A model generated the notes under the pieces. It had not been told where the DNA came from. It searched no databases and saw only the letters and a program-made list of their open reading frames with translations. Below are positions 36,546-51,779 of a DNA stretch of 64,000 bases, in pieces. Numbering within the stretch: position 1 is the first letter of the stretch; each line of letters begins with the position of its first letter. The translations under genes and the position numbers were made by a program. The DNA is from Vigna angularis (Eukaryota > Streptophyta > Magnoliopsida > Fabales > Fabaceae): the NCBI RefSeq assembly GCF_016808095.1, contig NC_068973.1, forward strand, positions 310,001 to 374,000, read 5' to 3'.

Positions 36546-37009
36546 GGAGTTATGGCTGACCTACCTTCAATTCTGTTAATAATAACCTCTGGATCTCAGC
36601 AAAAACAATGGAAAAAAAAAGATACAAACAATAATAATAATAAAAAAATGAAATCATTAGAATAAAGCGATCGAAGAAAGAAAGAGGGCAGGAAAGTAAA
36701 CAGAAATGAAAAAACAAAAAAAACAAAAACAGAAATTTGAGAAGAAACGGAAAAGTCTGAGGAAAAGCAGGTGCGAATTAAAAAGACTTAATGAGAATAA
36801 ATTGAAGGTTGCCATGAAATAGCTGTAGCATGGGGAAGAAGATATTTTACCCAGATTGCCGAGGCTCTAATAAGAAAAACAAAAGCAGACTCTCAGTACA
36901 CAAAAATTAAAACCGTCGGTGCCTTCATATTTGACCAGAACACTCCAAATCCAAACCCTAAAGAAAGACAAGCCATGGAATGGAGAATTCAAAAAGGGGT
37001 CGTGTTATT
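36546..37009 (-). promoter_or_regulatory. Probable 5' leader of the NGATHA gene
   Basis: The region between a candidate TATA box (37010-37017) and the exon 1 start codon. It is purine-rich on the plus strand and has no other gene. If the TATA box is used, the leader is about 430 bases. Confidence 0.4.
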
Positions 37010-37017
37010 GTTATATA
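37010..37017 (-). promoter_or_regulatory. Candidate TATA box of the NGATHA gene
   Basis: The minus strand reads CAGTATATAACAAT here. It lies about 40 bases downstream, in the direction of transcription, of a long CT-rich tract, a common arrangement in plant promoters. Confidence 0.4.
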
Positions 37018-37056
37018 CTGCTGCTGACCTATAAAGCATAATATGAGAAGTTAGAT

Positions 37057-37057
<1 letters not shown>

Positions 37058-37106
<49 letters not shown>
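37058..37106. repeat. (GA)n tract upstream of NGATHA
   Basis: About 24 near-uninterrupted GA units (CT on the NGATHA sense strand). GA/CT repeats of this kind are bound by plant BASIC PENTACYSTEINE proteins; binding here is inference. A shorter GA run lies near 37209-37220. Confidence 0.8.
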
Positions 37107-37108
<2 letters not shown>

Positions 37109-40100
37109 CGTGTGGATTTTAGCTATAAGTATAGTTACCTCACAGGAAGGTTCTTTACAAGTAGGAAAAGAAGCAAAAAAATTTGTTGCAACCCAGTTTT
37201 ATTCGTGGGAGAGAGAGAGAAAGGTAGATAGAGAGGATTACTACACTTACGTGGGGGCCATGAATAATGTGCCTATTGTGGTCATGTGAGCAACTTGTCG
37301 TTTTCATCATATTTGGTATAATCTGTACAGTACATATGCTTCTGGGTTGAGACCAAATCCAGAACCAATGACCTTAACTTAACTCTGTTAAATTTTGCTT
37401 TCACCCTCATTTTCTTCCTAAATCCTACAAACCAACGCAATCATGTCTGTTAATTTATCTCATGGCAGCTCACACATGGTACGGGCTAAACTACATGGCT
37501 CTACCTAGTTGTAGCAGAGAAAATGGCAATGGCATAATGGCATTATGGAGAGAGATGATAGACTAGTGTACACTTATTTTTATTTTTATTTTTTTGACTT
37601 TTAGTGTGTCATTGATTGAGTCTCTTCTGGATGGTCCCCGGCTCAAAGGTAACAAAAGGAAAAGCAAATGCCTAAACTATGAGAAAATCAAAACAGACCA
37701 CCCTGCCCTCCACTCCATCCTCTCTCCTGCCACTCTTTTTCTCTCTCAATAATATATTCATAATCTCTTCTTCTCTTCCCTTCAACTCTTTTCTGTCCTT
37801 ATAAACAATCAATATTAATATGGAAACTATCTTTCTCTTCCAAGCCAACCACAACTACAACACCCTCTACTTCCCTTCATATATAACTCAAAACTCCAAC
37901 GACCCTTTTGCCCTACCTTTTAATCTTATTCCTCTATTTACATTTTCAATTCGTGATGTTTCTTATTACAATAATTAACACCTTTTTTATATGTATGTCT
38001 TCAGTTTGTATGCATATACGGGACATTGTATATCAATATTTTATTCCTATGTTATAAAACTTCAATCATTGGTTAATGTAAGCAAATTGTTTTTTATGCA
38101 TTTTCATTTTTTGCAACTCTTCATGGTCTCACTCTTCGAGACTAATACCTTGAAACGTGAAGAGATATTATAACCCTTCTGGGTAAATGGTTAACCGTTA
38201 GTAGTGTATATAAGGTCGTTGGCTCGTGCATATTAATTACTTTGTTTTAACAAAGTTAATTATAAAAATTAGACAACTCCAATGCAATTTCCTATAAAGA
38301 TATATAGTTTACTTAAGGAGATTACTTATATGTACAGAAGAAATCATTAAACTTTAGGTGATAGAACTTAATAAAAAAAGTATTTTAAGTATAATAAGTT
38401 AGTTATAAGATTTATCAACACAGATATTAAAATTGTATGCAGAGTGCTTTAATTCCTGTGTACAAACTACATACGATTTATTCAGTAAAGATTGTTTTAA
38501 TACATTTATTAAGATGGAGTTGTTTTTGTTATGTTAGGCTAAAGTTTGTAAAGTTGCTTGGCCATTTTAGGTTTCATTTTTTAATGGAATAGTGACATGG
38601 GTTTCTTTTAATTTTTTTTCTTTCAATCCAAATTTTTCTTTTAATTCTTTTTTGCCACAATAAATAACTAAAACTTTGTCAAGTAAAATAGAAAACATAA
38701 AGATAAATGAATAAAAAAGGTACCGTATATTTATTTAAAATTTATTTATTGTGGTTATTTTATTTAGTTGTTCATGGTTTTTATTTATTTATGATACGTT
38801 TAGTTCTCTTAGAGGATTACTGTTTTGTAAAGCATAAATAAACACAAAAGGGTTGAACCACATGTGATTTAAAAAAGGATTTCACAAATCTTTCTTAGAA
38901 CATATTTCATTAACAACCAAATTAATGTTTCGTCTCTGCTTAAAACAATTTTTCTTAAAGAAACTTCAAGTTTCCAACAAAAACAGAAGAAATCATTCCT
39001 TTTAAAATAATAAATGTGTGTATATCATTATAAATTAATGCGAAACCAATAATAAAAGTAGTGATTGAACATGATATTTAATTTTGGAATTTACTAAGGA
39101 ATCTAGTTTGACAATCAGCACTCTGATTTATGAATATTTCAAAACCAAAAAAGAAAATTATCCATAAATTATTATTATTATTATAAATATTAATACAATA
39201 TCTAAATATTCTTATAAGCATAAAAAAGAATATTGTTATTAAAATCAATAAATTTTTTCATATATTATTCATAATCAAATGACACTAATATATGTATGTG
39301 ATGGATATAACTAATAACAGGAAAAGTGAAGGTTGTAATAACTTGTTCCAAAGGGTAAAATAAATATAAAAAAAAGGACTTACTTTTAGGATAGGTTTTA
39401 AAGTTCGTTTTTAATGAAAACAAAAACACAGTTTCACTATTTATGAGGAAAAAATAATCTAAAAATAGTTTTTCGATATGGAGATGATGAGGTGAGGAAT
39501 GACGTGAAAAGGTTGAAGATCAATCAAAAGCGTCCTTCCTTATTTAAAGAAGAAAAAAGAAAAAAGAATAGACATCCTGTAGATTAATCCTTCACTAATG
39601 TTTTTATAACACATTTAAACTTCAAAGATTGCCTAAGTTTCCCTACCAATGAATTTAGGTTGCTTACAATTGACTTCCCAACAAAAGAACAAAAGAACTA
39701 GGTTTTAAATATGTACTTGTGTGACCCCAAAAACATAATTAACAGTTGTATTAGAAATAGTATGTCAGACTTTCTGAATGTAGATAACTTAACTAAGAAG
39801 TGGGAGGAATAGCCGAAAGTCGAAATTAATGCAATCTGAACTAATAATTTTTCTTTTTTTTTTTTCATAAGGGATGAGTATAAGTAATATTATGAATGTA
39901 TATATATACGTAAAACTAATCATTAACTTGCCTGCTCCCTGCACGTGATTTTTCGTTTCAATAGGTACTACTCATCAATTTATATTATATAGTGTCCTTG
40001 TTTGATGTTATATGATACAAAGCCACATATTTAATGTAGAATTTTAACACATTCACCTAGACACAGCCCCACATGTCAGAAATTAACCTTTTCTCTCTGC

Positions 40101-43100
40101 TTCACTACATCGTTTTTAAATTTATCAACAAAAAACATGTTATTTCTTCAACACATTCAAGCATAGCCATGTCCTATATTTTACACGTAACATGAATCAT
40201 TGTCTTCATCAACCCTCTCTGCATGCACGTTGAATTAATCAGGCAGCATCTGTTATATCGATCATGTAAATTTACATGAACTGAGTGGCTAGTTAACCAT
40301 GAAAGCCAAGAGATTATAGTTGAACAAAATTAATAATCAGTTGCCTTCTTTTATATATAGATACACAGAGACACGCAACCAGATAAAAACATAGACAACC
40401 AAGAAAAGTAAAATGTCATATAATATATGATCTGTGTATATATGCATTGAACACAGGTACTGAAACAAAATGTTGAATGCATCCGAAAACCACAAACCCT
40501 GGTTGGAAGTTTCTCTTTTTCATTAAGCTTATCGAAAATCAGAAAAATAAATACTATTCATATGACTTAGATGCCTACAAGTAATTGATCCTGGTGATGA
40601 TATCTACCTCTAGATCAGATAGTTGGCTATGTTTATGAGTAGCCAGTAGTATCATCGAGTGGTCCACTGTGACCTGCTGCCTATATTTTTCTTTGGCTGG
40701 ATGAGCCTCCAATCACCATAAATTACATATTTGAATCTATAATATAGACAAGCAAGTGAAAAATTAACGTTATCAAGTTCAAGTTGTAGAGATAGCACAG
40801 AGAAAAGAGGATCAAACAAGTTGCGTTTGCCTTGGCATGAGGAATAGTGTCTAGTCATATTCCAATTACAATTCTATGCACTGGCAGGCTGCAGCTCATC
40901 GCATATACAAGTGTGAGTCTCTTTATTGTTTCTTCTGAAACTCTCTTTGTAATATTATATATAGTTTTGAATGAAAATATATATATACATCCTTTTTCTA
41001 AAGCTTCTGCCACACATATTTAATAGAAGAAGGACTCATAAATAGCATCATGAAATAGCAGAAGATACAAGAGAGACCTGTGACTGTCTTTTATTTTCAC
41101 AGCAAAGACTAATTGCATGAGAACTACTCATAATCAGTTATAAGCAATTAAAAATCCTCCTTTATGTTACCCTCATTTCAAAAAACAACTCCAATAATGT
41201 CTTCGTGTGAAAGCAAATATATGCAAGAAAATGCCACATAAGAACAGCGGTTCTGCACACAACTATACTCTACCTTTTTTCTCTGGTTTCACCTATTTTT
41301 TAATCTATGTTCGGTGAGATGAATAGAGATAAATAATAAAATATAAAAGTGAGAATTAGTTTACGAGATTCATTGAAGAAACTCTAATAGTTTTACAACA
41401 GTGAAAATGATATGACATTAAAAAAACTTTGAAAAAAATTACATGACCTACAAGTAACTTTTAGTACCCCGTGAGAGTTGTTTAATGACAATAAATATAA
41501 ACAATATATATTATCTCTTTTCCTTTGATTTTATTCGTCACGTATTCTTTCTATATTTGGATTTCTCTCTTCCATCTGCCTAACATCACTCGGTTGTTCT
41601 TCGACTAAGTTGGCTGAAAAGCATTGATTGATAAAGTGAAAACAAAAGAATTGAGGAGTAATATAATATGAACTACTACGTACAGAATCCTTAAAACACA
41701 AAATGACATCTGAATCCCGTCTTTAAGTTTTGTTTGACAGCAGATAATGCAATAAAATGCAGCAGAAAGAACCAATGCGAAAGAGTGACGGTGTTTCTTT
41801 GTTTGCTGGTTTCATTAATTGTGAGAGAGGTATGCGGGCAATGGAAAGCGATTGAAACCCTAATTGAGCATTGGGAAGCCATTAAATTGGAAAGAGAAGA
41901 AAATGGAAGAAAGAGATTAATTAAAAGGAAAGTTGAATAATTTGAGGTTATCGTGTTTTGTTGGGATCTGGTATTAGAGTGGAAAGAGTTGGTAAAAACA
42001 CATACCGAGGATTTTCCGAGGAAATGTCACACCAGAAGGCCACATGTGGATGACAGAGAAGAAAAGAATTGCATGCATGCCTAGGTAGCTAGATTCCTGT
42101 TAAGGGTAAGAAAAGAAGAATTAGGATTTAAAATTCAGAGTTTAAGAACCCTAAATTTACTAATACTAATGTTAAGCCTTTCCTTCCATCTGAAAGAAGC
42201 CCCACTTTACATCACCATCATACAAAAAAATCTATTGGGGACCCCTTTCGTTTCACATGTTATATTTCCAATTAAATATATACATTTTCTTTCCATATAC
42301 GTACACACATTAATATCTATGTGTTAAATTTTGTTTCTATATATTCCTATTATACCATCTTTCATATTTTGTTACAAATATTTTATATTAACCGAATTTT
42401 TTTTACAAAATATAAAAAATTTAATGGTGTATTTTGATTTTAGGATTTTAAACATTTTTTACCATTTTGTTCTGATATTTTTTTATCAGATTTTTTATTT
42501 ATGAAAATGCTTGTTCCCTGACTTGTCATAAGAAAGGTTTCAATTTTTTGGTAAATTCCAACGAATTTGAGTAAATAAAGAATTAAAAACATGATTTATA
42601 AAAACAAAAATACATATATCTATTCCATCAATTTTATTATAAGGAATAAAGCATTAGACTCCCAATTTATTAATTACTCATAAGAAAATACTATGAATGT
42701 AGAGATAAAAAATACTAAAATATGATTTGTTAGCATATAGTAACATTTTTCTCTAAATAGTAAATTAATTGTTAAATTTGACATTTATCATTAGATAAAA
42801 AATTATAACAATTAATATAACTGTATCTTTTTCTACTTAAAAGCATAATAGTTTATCCGTCATAATTCAATTTGATCTAGTTTATTTGATCACTGTTACA
42901 AAACAACTACTTACAACATTAATAAGTTATATAAATAATTTATTTAAATATGATGTATTTTTAGATAAGTAAACTTTTATACACTTGTTAAAAAATGTAT
43001 TTATTAAGTTTGTCTATTTAGAATAAGTGCATTAGTTATTGACAATTTGTATGTATTTTAATATATTTATAATTATAACTTATAAGGTTACTAAATAAGT

Positions 43101-46100
43101 GTAAATTAACAAATATATATATAATGTTAGAAAACATATTTTAAAATTGTGACTATATATAAAATTTGAAAGGAAAAAGCATGTTAAGAAAATAAAAATA
43201 GTTGTGCAAGAGACGAGATAGTGTGACATTAACGAAGGAGGACAATAAATTAGGGGTAGGTGGCAATTGTTGTCTTTTCAGAAGATAGATTTCTTCAACT
43301 CTATGCATGTCTTCAACTTTGGACCACATTTTTTTTCTCTATGTTCTATCTATATCATAATTATGGAAAATGTGAAAGCCATTACTAATTTAGGATTTAC
43401 TCGAATTTCACAACATATGTAATGAACAAGGTAAAACAAATAAAACAATAAAAAAAATTCATTATTAAAAAGCTCAATGTCATTATTATTCTATAATGGG
43501 TAAAAACTAATTTCATTATAATAAATATAGATATATTTTATTTTTAAATACAATAAAAATATTGTTATTGTAATAGTTGAAAAAATTAAATATATTTTTT
43601 ATTTTAAAAAATTCTCCTATGTTATTATTAAAACAAAAATAAAGTTAAAAATATGTTATTAATTTTGAAAAACAGTTTTTACTCTTTTTACTTTTTAATT
43701 TTAAAATTTTTTATTTTACAATTTCAAAATTCTTACTAGTTTTTTTAATTTTTTTAATACATATTAATGTTAGTTATCTTTTTTTAACAAATACATATTA
43801 TCAGTTACTAAAGAATAAAGACATCTTCAATTAGTTCAAACACTATCGAATTAGAGTAAAATTAATAAAACTAAAATTTTATTATATTTTTTATTGTTAT
43901 TGTAATAAAAAACAAACTAGTATATATTTAAAAGCGGTGTAACTAGATAACATAATTCGTTTTTATGAAAAATAAAAATAAAAACAAAATTAAGTTAATT
44001 TTTTTAAAAAAAAATAACTTATTGAATTGTTAGCGTTGCAGTCAATTATTATTAATTAAGAGCTTTAAATATTTTTAAATTTTATTTCTTTCATTTTATA
44101 AGTATTATGATCGTAGGAATGTTTTGTACAGCATAAATATTTTTTTAATGTAGTTTCCGTTTTATAAGTTATCGTTATGAGAATGTTTGACTGCTTCACG
44201 TTTTCATTATTTTGTTTTGAGAACGAAAGTTGGAAATATTTGGGATAGGAGGCTAATTATCCCCTCCCGTTAAAAAAAAGTGAAAAAAACAGGTAATATT
44301 TTTAATTTTACAATTTTTTTTATTTTTTATTTAGAATTAATTATGTTTTTTTCTTTTAAACTATAATAAAATTTTAGTTTTTTATATATTTCAAATTTTG
44401 ATCTGTTTGATCTTTATAATTACGAAATGAATAGATGCAATCCTTTTTATTCAATAATATTAACTATTTTATTGATATAACATAGGACAATTTATATTGG
44501 ATGTAATTGACAACATTTTCAACTTCTTAAAAAGATCATACGTGATTAGTTATTTGTTCTGCCAAAAATATAATTAACATCATTAAATGAGAATGATCAC
44601 GTCCATAATTTTTTAAGTAGGTGAAAGTTTGTGTTTAAAACCAAAATTATATTATAATTAAAAAAACATAGTTAATTATTTTAATTGAATGTATCTTTCT
44701 ATTTTGTTCATTAATTATTAATATAGATATAAATGTTGAAGGTCTACTCTAGAAAAAAAGTTAAAAACAAATAAATAATTTATTATATAGTTCAGTATAA
44801 TAACATAATCAATTTCCCTTTATATATACATTCAGTTGTCAAACTAAATTATAAGAATACACCAAAAACAAAAGAGAAAAAAAATATGAAAAAGTAGAGT
44901 TTCGAGATTATCATCTTGTAAGAATATTATAAATTGAGTGTAATTATTAATGCTGGTATGTGTAATATATATCATATAAGCATACTAAATATAAAAAGTT
45001 AATATGAAAATTTGTTAAACCTACAAGTGTTTATTGACTATGCAATGCATATATAAAGGCTGAATACATTGGTCCTATACAGCCTGCCTGCACACAAATT
45101 TCACTTTCTTACTATAAAACATAACAATTTCCTTTTAAAATAAATTCATTCTTTTTAATTATACTATCATTTTTCTCGCATATTTTATATCTATAACTTT
45201 TTTGTTGGATTTCGATTAAACATAACATCAAATTATAGATAAATTATAATCTATGAAATTTAATTAATAAAATTGAATTAAGCTTAACTACTATAAGACA
45301 ATAAGAAGAAATATACAAATTTTATATAAACCCTATAGTGTTTTTTTAATTAACAAAAACAAACATATTAAATGAAAACAATTTAGTTGTCTATATACAA
45401 AGAAATGTGTACATACAAGAAAAATGAGATGTTTCTTGTTAACAATCCCTCAAAGCACAATTATCATTCATTTCCAACTCAACAAACCTACATCCTATAT
45501 TAGTCCTAATAATAGCATCATTACACATGAATGCCCCTACATTTTTTGTCTCAAAATACTAAGATAACATACATTCAAAAAAATAATTACACTCTATATC
45601 CTTGACAATCTTTATTCTGCAAAACAACCCTTGAATCTTATATTCCTCTTGATAAGTTTGCACATAAAAAAAACACAGCCAAAAGTACATTCACATAGCT
45701 TGGCAAGCAAAACCTTCCAACAGAAACCACCCACCCCACATGATATCTAACATTCATATGACGAAACTGTAGCAAACATTCACCCACATATACCTTATTG
45801 ACCAAATCAAACTATAAATATCAAACTAAGCATATGTAATTTACAATAATACACCCTACAGTGTGCAATTATGCATTTCTACGTTTTAAATTCATTAACT
45901 TTAGCAAAACTTAACTATGGTAGCATGGTGTGAGGTGTAGGAGTGGACCGGTTTGTAACAAGTCCTTAAGCGTGCTTTAAATGGAAGGGTGAAAAGAATT
46001 AGGATATTTACCATACATTTGTCTTGTAGAGAGACAACTACACTTGCCAATGTTAGATTGCACTGCAAAACCCAACCTGAGATTACACTCTCTCTTCTTT

Positions 46101-48215
46101 TCTTCTCCTCATTTATTTCCTTATTCATACATTGACAAAGTAGGGAGCATTATCACTCTCTTTAGGCTATACTTTGTCTAAGTCAGTTTAGTTATTGTAA
46201 GTGTTAAAATTGACAGTGTATAATAAAACATATTTGAAATGACAGTCTCTTATATTTGCCGTTTTCTTTCATCAACATGTTGAAAGCGACCTAATTAATG
46301 TAGCGTTATTTGTTATCCTTAAAAATCACGTTAGAACCTATAATCATAAACGATGTGTGATAAATGATGTGTGATATTAAGGGTAAAGAAAGTTATTTAC
46401 AATTTATGGTTCCAGTTGGAGGTTAAAATTTACTTGTATAGCACATCACGTGCCCAAAAGTCTATAGAATATATAGGGCTTAGCCATGATAGCTTAACTT
46501 TGATTAAAAAAATGTGTACATCTCGATCATCTCAGTTGAGGATAAACTAGACAAAGGTTTCTTTCTTGTATTCTGATATCCCCCACACTGCACACGCACA
46601 CACACAATTTCCAGCTCAGTGGTTTGTCGTCATGACTTTAATAAGCAAACCTGTTGGCTCTATGATTCTAATAAATATCACAGCTTTGTTTGCTTCTTTT
46701 AAAAACAATAATAATTGAAGAAACTAGTAAATGAAGTATGTTTCAAAGAGAGTCGGTAAAAGGGGTTTCCTAATTAAATGACAAAAGTTGTATGCAGAAT
46801 TTACAAAGTCTAGTTAATTTTGATGGCAAAATATTCAACTGTGTCACATGGTGGTCCAGTTTGGTTGGGAGTTAATGTTGAAATTAAACAGTGTTTTTGC
46901 TGGTGACTAAAATATTGGTAATGATGGATGATGAGAGTAATTAAGCAAGGTAGAATGAGTTGGAGGAAGGTGATCTGAGATAAACTATAATAGATGATTG
47001 ATATGCAGATCTATGCAGGGATTTGGTGGTGAGAAATTAGTATATTGGAGAGAGATGGAAGAGAGAAAATAGGTTACCGAAATAGTGAAAAAAGGGTTTA
47101 GCATTGGCAATATAGATAGGACAAAGTGAAGGGACAAATTAAGCAGGCACATAAATCTATCAGAGGGTTGTTAATGGATGCAGCGAGGGATAAAGGGAGA
47201 CCACAAAAAGAGGGGTGGGACCATATGTAAGGGAATGGGGACACATGCAATTATACAAATCAACCAGATTGCTGGAAAAGGAACTTTATTCACTGGTGGC
47301 GAGTTTACCAAAATAATTCCATTTGAGATGTATATATAACTATATATATGGGGCACAGTATGGTAGGGGAAGGGCAGAAGAAAGAGTACAATATATATAT
47401 TTGCAATAGGCCAAATAATAGCTGCAGCATGCAGCTGGCTAGGTAGCTGTAGAAGAATATGTATATGTGTTAATATTACAGTTCAGATTTATCAGATGAG
47501 ATCAGATAAGGGTTGAAAGAAAGTAAGGAAATCTACCATTCTTTCTTCTTTCCTTCTTCCTGCGTTCATTCATTCATTCACTTCTTCTGTTCTACCAAAA
47601 AATGAAAAGAAAAGAAACCCCACACTAGGAGTCTACTATCTCATCACATCCCCTCACTACTACACTACCCTCTGAGAAAACCGTTGGGGTTTCTCCCTGT
47701 TAGGTCACTTTCCAATCTTCAATTGCGTAGACTCTAATAAATTTAGCCCACTAGCTGCTACAGCCCCCCCTCCCAGCCCCTTCTCTATCATTTATTCATG
47801 TATTACACTACCTTATGCTGCTTTTCTTTTGAGCTTTTGTTGCTTTCCACTGCAAAATTATATCAGTATAATTATGGTGGAGCCATCTGCCAAGCTGTAT
47901 TCTTTCTTTCTTTCTCTCCTTTTTTTTTCTTAAAAAAAACATCATCACTCATAAATACCACCCTCTCTTTTCTTCTGCATAATTTCATCTTTAACCTTCT
48001 TCTGTCTCCTAAATTCATCACCTTGCATTCTGATAGGAACCCGGAAATAGTTAGGCCCAAACCCAAAATATCTAAGGTGTATGTTAGACAAAGATGGAAG
48101 GGCAAAGTAGGGGATCAAAATGGTCAGAGAGAGAATGAGAAGAATCTTTCTATATAACAAACTGCTGAGCTGGCACAGTAGGAAATGAGTGATTATGTTG
48201 TTTGGGGTATAAGGA
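37107..48215. other. 11-kb gene-poor region upstream of NGATHA
   Basis: No coding gene was recognised on either strand. Less AT-rich islands occur around 40450-41300, 41690-42240, 45420-45860 and 46400-47800, any of which could carry regulatory sequence or a non-coding transcript. A 17-base hairpin AGCTGCAGCATGCAGCT lies near 47420. The stretches 38200-39900 and 42250-45400 are almost uniformly AT-rich. I looked for the common conserved plant microRNA sequences by eye and saw none. Confidence 0.4.
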
Positions 48216-48467
48216 GTGGAAAGAGAGTGGGGAGAAGGGGGGAAGGTGTTAAAGGGAGACCCTTCCCTAAGCAAGGCGCAAGCATCCTGGAAGAGCATGA
48301 TTAAAGCCTTACAAGATGAAGGAGTGGGCTACTATATTGCATATCAGCAGTTGGAGGATACAAAGGAAAATCAACAAATATTATCTGATGAGATGAAGGC
48401 TGTCCTAGAGGAGTATAAGGACATTTTTCAAGGAGCACCAATGCATCTATCATACATTTTTCGCTGA
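48216..48467 (+). mobile_element. Ty3/gypsy polyprotein fragment (protease-reverse transcriptase linker)
   Basis: An open 83-codon frame encodes KVLKGDPSLSKAQASWKSMI, then ALQDEGVGYYIAYQQLE, then EEYKDIFQGAP. This is the stretch just before reverse transcriptase in plant gypsy polyproteins. It is not interrupted by stops, but no adjacent protease, reverse transcriptase or LTR is visible, so it is an isolated fragment. Its frame retention may be chance or recent insertion. Confidence 0.65.
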
Positions 48468-50566
48468 TTTAATTTTCTAGGGTAGATTCTGACACTTAAT
48501 GAAGAGGAGACTCCTAATTAATGCTGACAAGTAAAATAAGTCTATTACTTTTTCACACCTGTATATGTGTATAGTGTTGTAACCCTCTTTTTCTGCCCGA
48601 GTACATTACTGTAACTGCATTCTTCTCTCATAAAACTATGCTTGGTGAATATAGTACTAGTTTGTAACAAGTAAAAAACATCAGTGACTGATGACTTCTT
48701 TTCTTACAGCATGTGATCATTCTGTGCAGCAAGAACATGAATAACTTGAAGTTTTGCATAAAAATTTCTGGCATGCATGAGAGAAAGCTATCATTTCATA
48801 TTGCATTCTGTGGTAGATGTATATATTATGTTAGTTTAACTATATTTGCATGTGTCATTGATATATATCATGGTACCATGTTTTAAAGGAATCATGTCAC
48901 TTTATATACCTTGTTATATCTTTTTGACTGTCTTCAAATGTTGAATTTTATTTTATATTTAAGTATGCATGTATCATTAATATCTCCTGCATTGGTATGA
49001 TTGTTTGTTCACGTATTAAGAAACTGATACTATGATATAGAGTATACTATATACACATAGATAGAATTAGTACATAAAAATGTTCAAACGTGATTATATT
49101 AACTTCCACTCACAAATCATAATCTCCATCATCATAGATGTCCTCGAAAATAGCAAACATCTAAATTCTTCTTCATAATAAAAACATAACATTAAAACAA
49201 TTCAGTCTCCCAGTATAGCAAAATCCATCAACATGCAACGTTGCACAACACAACCAATATTTTACAACTTGCATGCATATTCAAAATCCCCCCCAAAATA
49301 AACAAATTCTTATAAAAATTAGGGTTTCGAGCTTAATTAACTCTCCTTACTTAATTCTGAGGTATATTGAAGTTAAAGAGAGGGATTGAAGTGATTTTGG
49401 ATCACCAAATAAATTCTTGAAACATAAGGTTACAATCAACTTTAATTGCGAGAACTAAGGGAAAATAAATTTCTTCATGTTGACTCTGATTTTCACCTTA
49501 ATTAGCTTGTGGAAAATGGTGATGAGAAAGGGAAGAAGAAGGAACGGAATAAAAAGAGAGAAAGGATGTCTATTTGCTAACTGTACCCCTCTTTATTCTA
49601 TTTTTCACTATAACTTAAAGCCCAACAGAAACAAAATTAACCACTCACTCCATTTATATACTTTTACTACCTGCAACCTCCCTCCAGGTCATCTATTTGC
49701 ACAACCCTTTTTTAACCTATTCCAGTTTTACACAAAAGCCATATAATACACAGTTTAATCAAAATACATACATGTATAATTAAGTTACTCATACAATCAA
49801 GCATATTTAAAACTATGAATTCATTCATTGAATGTTATGTCCCTAATCATCAGTCGAGGGAAAAATTTTAAATTTAGAACTTATTCTAATCGAGAAAATC
49901 ATGTTAATTTATATGATATGATCATTATTATCCTAGTTTGTGTTCATAATTAAATTGCTAATATCGAAAAACAATGACAACGCAAGGTATATCGTACATC
50001 GTATATATACATAATGATCCAAATTATTATGTCAGATAATGGTGGTCCATAAATAAGAATAATAATGTAGGTCACTTGTGCAACGTCTAAAATAATATAT
50101 AAACAAACATTTTGCAACCATATAAACTTAAAACTTGGATTAGATAACATGCATGTGTGTATAAAAGTATGATAAGGGAGTGTATAATATCTCATACAGA
50201 TAATCTTACAAACCAAACCAGAGATGTATTCACAGTATTTTAAAATATTATAAAAAATTTTAACTATGAAAATATTCACTACATGATGATTTAGCTATTG
50301 CCAAGTATGGAAGGAAAATCAAATTTGAATCGGAAGCACGGGATATTTTAGTTTAATATTTTAGATTAATTGCAATTAAACTAGACATAATTTTTTTAAG
50401 AAAAAAATTGAACAATAATACAAAGATACTTAATTATTAAATAAATTTTTATCTTTCGTATTGGAATAAAAGTATAATAAGCAGATCATATTTTATAGAA
50501 AAAAATGATTACAATTTTTAAGAGAAATTGACTATTGCCTCTTTCGATATTTTTCTATGTGAATTC

Positions 50567-50663
<97 letters not shown>

Positions 50664-51779
50664 AAGAGGTTGCTCCATTTTTATATTAAATTTATCCTAT
50701 AATTTATATTAAATTTTTATTTTCATATTGATTTTTATATTTCTATATAATGTGTTTTTGCATTTAATATTGGGTGGATCTCATATAATAACGGTCATAA
50801 CTATATCTTATTTTTTATTTCAGGCAATAGTGAAAAAACGGTCTGAATTATGGATAAAAATTCAAATTATTCAATACGTAATTTTAATATTCAAATAATA
50901 TTCTTTTAGAATTTTCATTTTCAATTTTTAAATCCTCTTTTCTTTACTAAGTTTAATATTCACGAGATTCGTCGATATTTATTTATTTCGATGTAACAAT
51001 AAAATTACTAGAAAGGTTATATATAGAATGTACAATAATATATACGAAGCTATTCTTCCATCGCTTACATATTTGATAGCTTCTCCTAAAAAAACCTGTA
51101 ATACTTATTCTATTCGTAATTCCATCAATTCTGTTTTTATAAAAAAAATCTCACTAATCTTATAATACTAACAATTAAAAATTTTTCATAAAAAACAACT
51201 ATGTAGACATATGATTATAGGACTAATTATGTATGATATTCTGAAAACTATCAGCAAAATTTTTTTAAGAAAACTTTTTTCAAATAAATTTAATAAATTC
51301 AAATATTTTAATGTATTAAAGTGTTATTGCAATCTCATAATCATAATATATATAAAATGAAAAGAAAAATTAGTAATTTGAATTTACAATTATCAAAGTC
51401 ACTGTTTAATCAATCTTATCATCATCTACTCGTTATATAACTATAATCATTTTATCAATCTCATATAATCATTTTATCAATCTCATTCATCATTGGATAA
51501 TTTTCAATAGACACATATTAAGAATGTTTATAAAAATATATTATATATGACTCAATTCACTTACAAATATTTAGAAAAAAAATCAAAGTTTCTTACTCGA
51601 TGGAACTACTTTTATAGAACCAAAATATATTTTCTAAAGACTTCAAAAACATTTCAAACATTTTAAGCCCTCATCTTGAGATATATCCATCCTTTCTAAG
51701 AGTACTTGTTCTCCCTAAATCAGATACAGTTTGTGCTTGCAAAAGGCATTTTAACGCCTAAGTCAACCAAGTACATTAG
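48468..51779. other. AT-rich intergenic region with a compound microsatellite
   Basis: No gene recognised. It contains the (CA)n(TA)n tract at 50567-50658 and a two-copy 23-base tandem repeat (ATAATCATTTTATCAATCTC) at about 51446-51486. An open frame at 49477-49746 has no recognisable similarity. Confidence 0.4.
50567..50658. repeat. Compound (CA)n(TA)n microsatellite
   Basis: About seven CA units followed by about 38 TA units. Confidence 0.9.

Noticed and set aside
41734..41940. 68-codon plus-strand frame MTADNAIKCS...
   Set aside because: Both strands are open here by chance; no signal peptide, motif or family match supports a gene.
49477..49746. 89-codon plus-strand frame
   Set aside because: No recognisable similarity; composition like the surrounding intergenic DNA.
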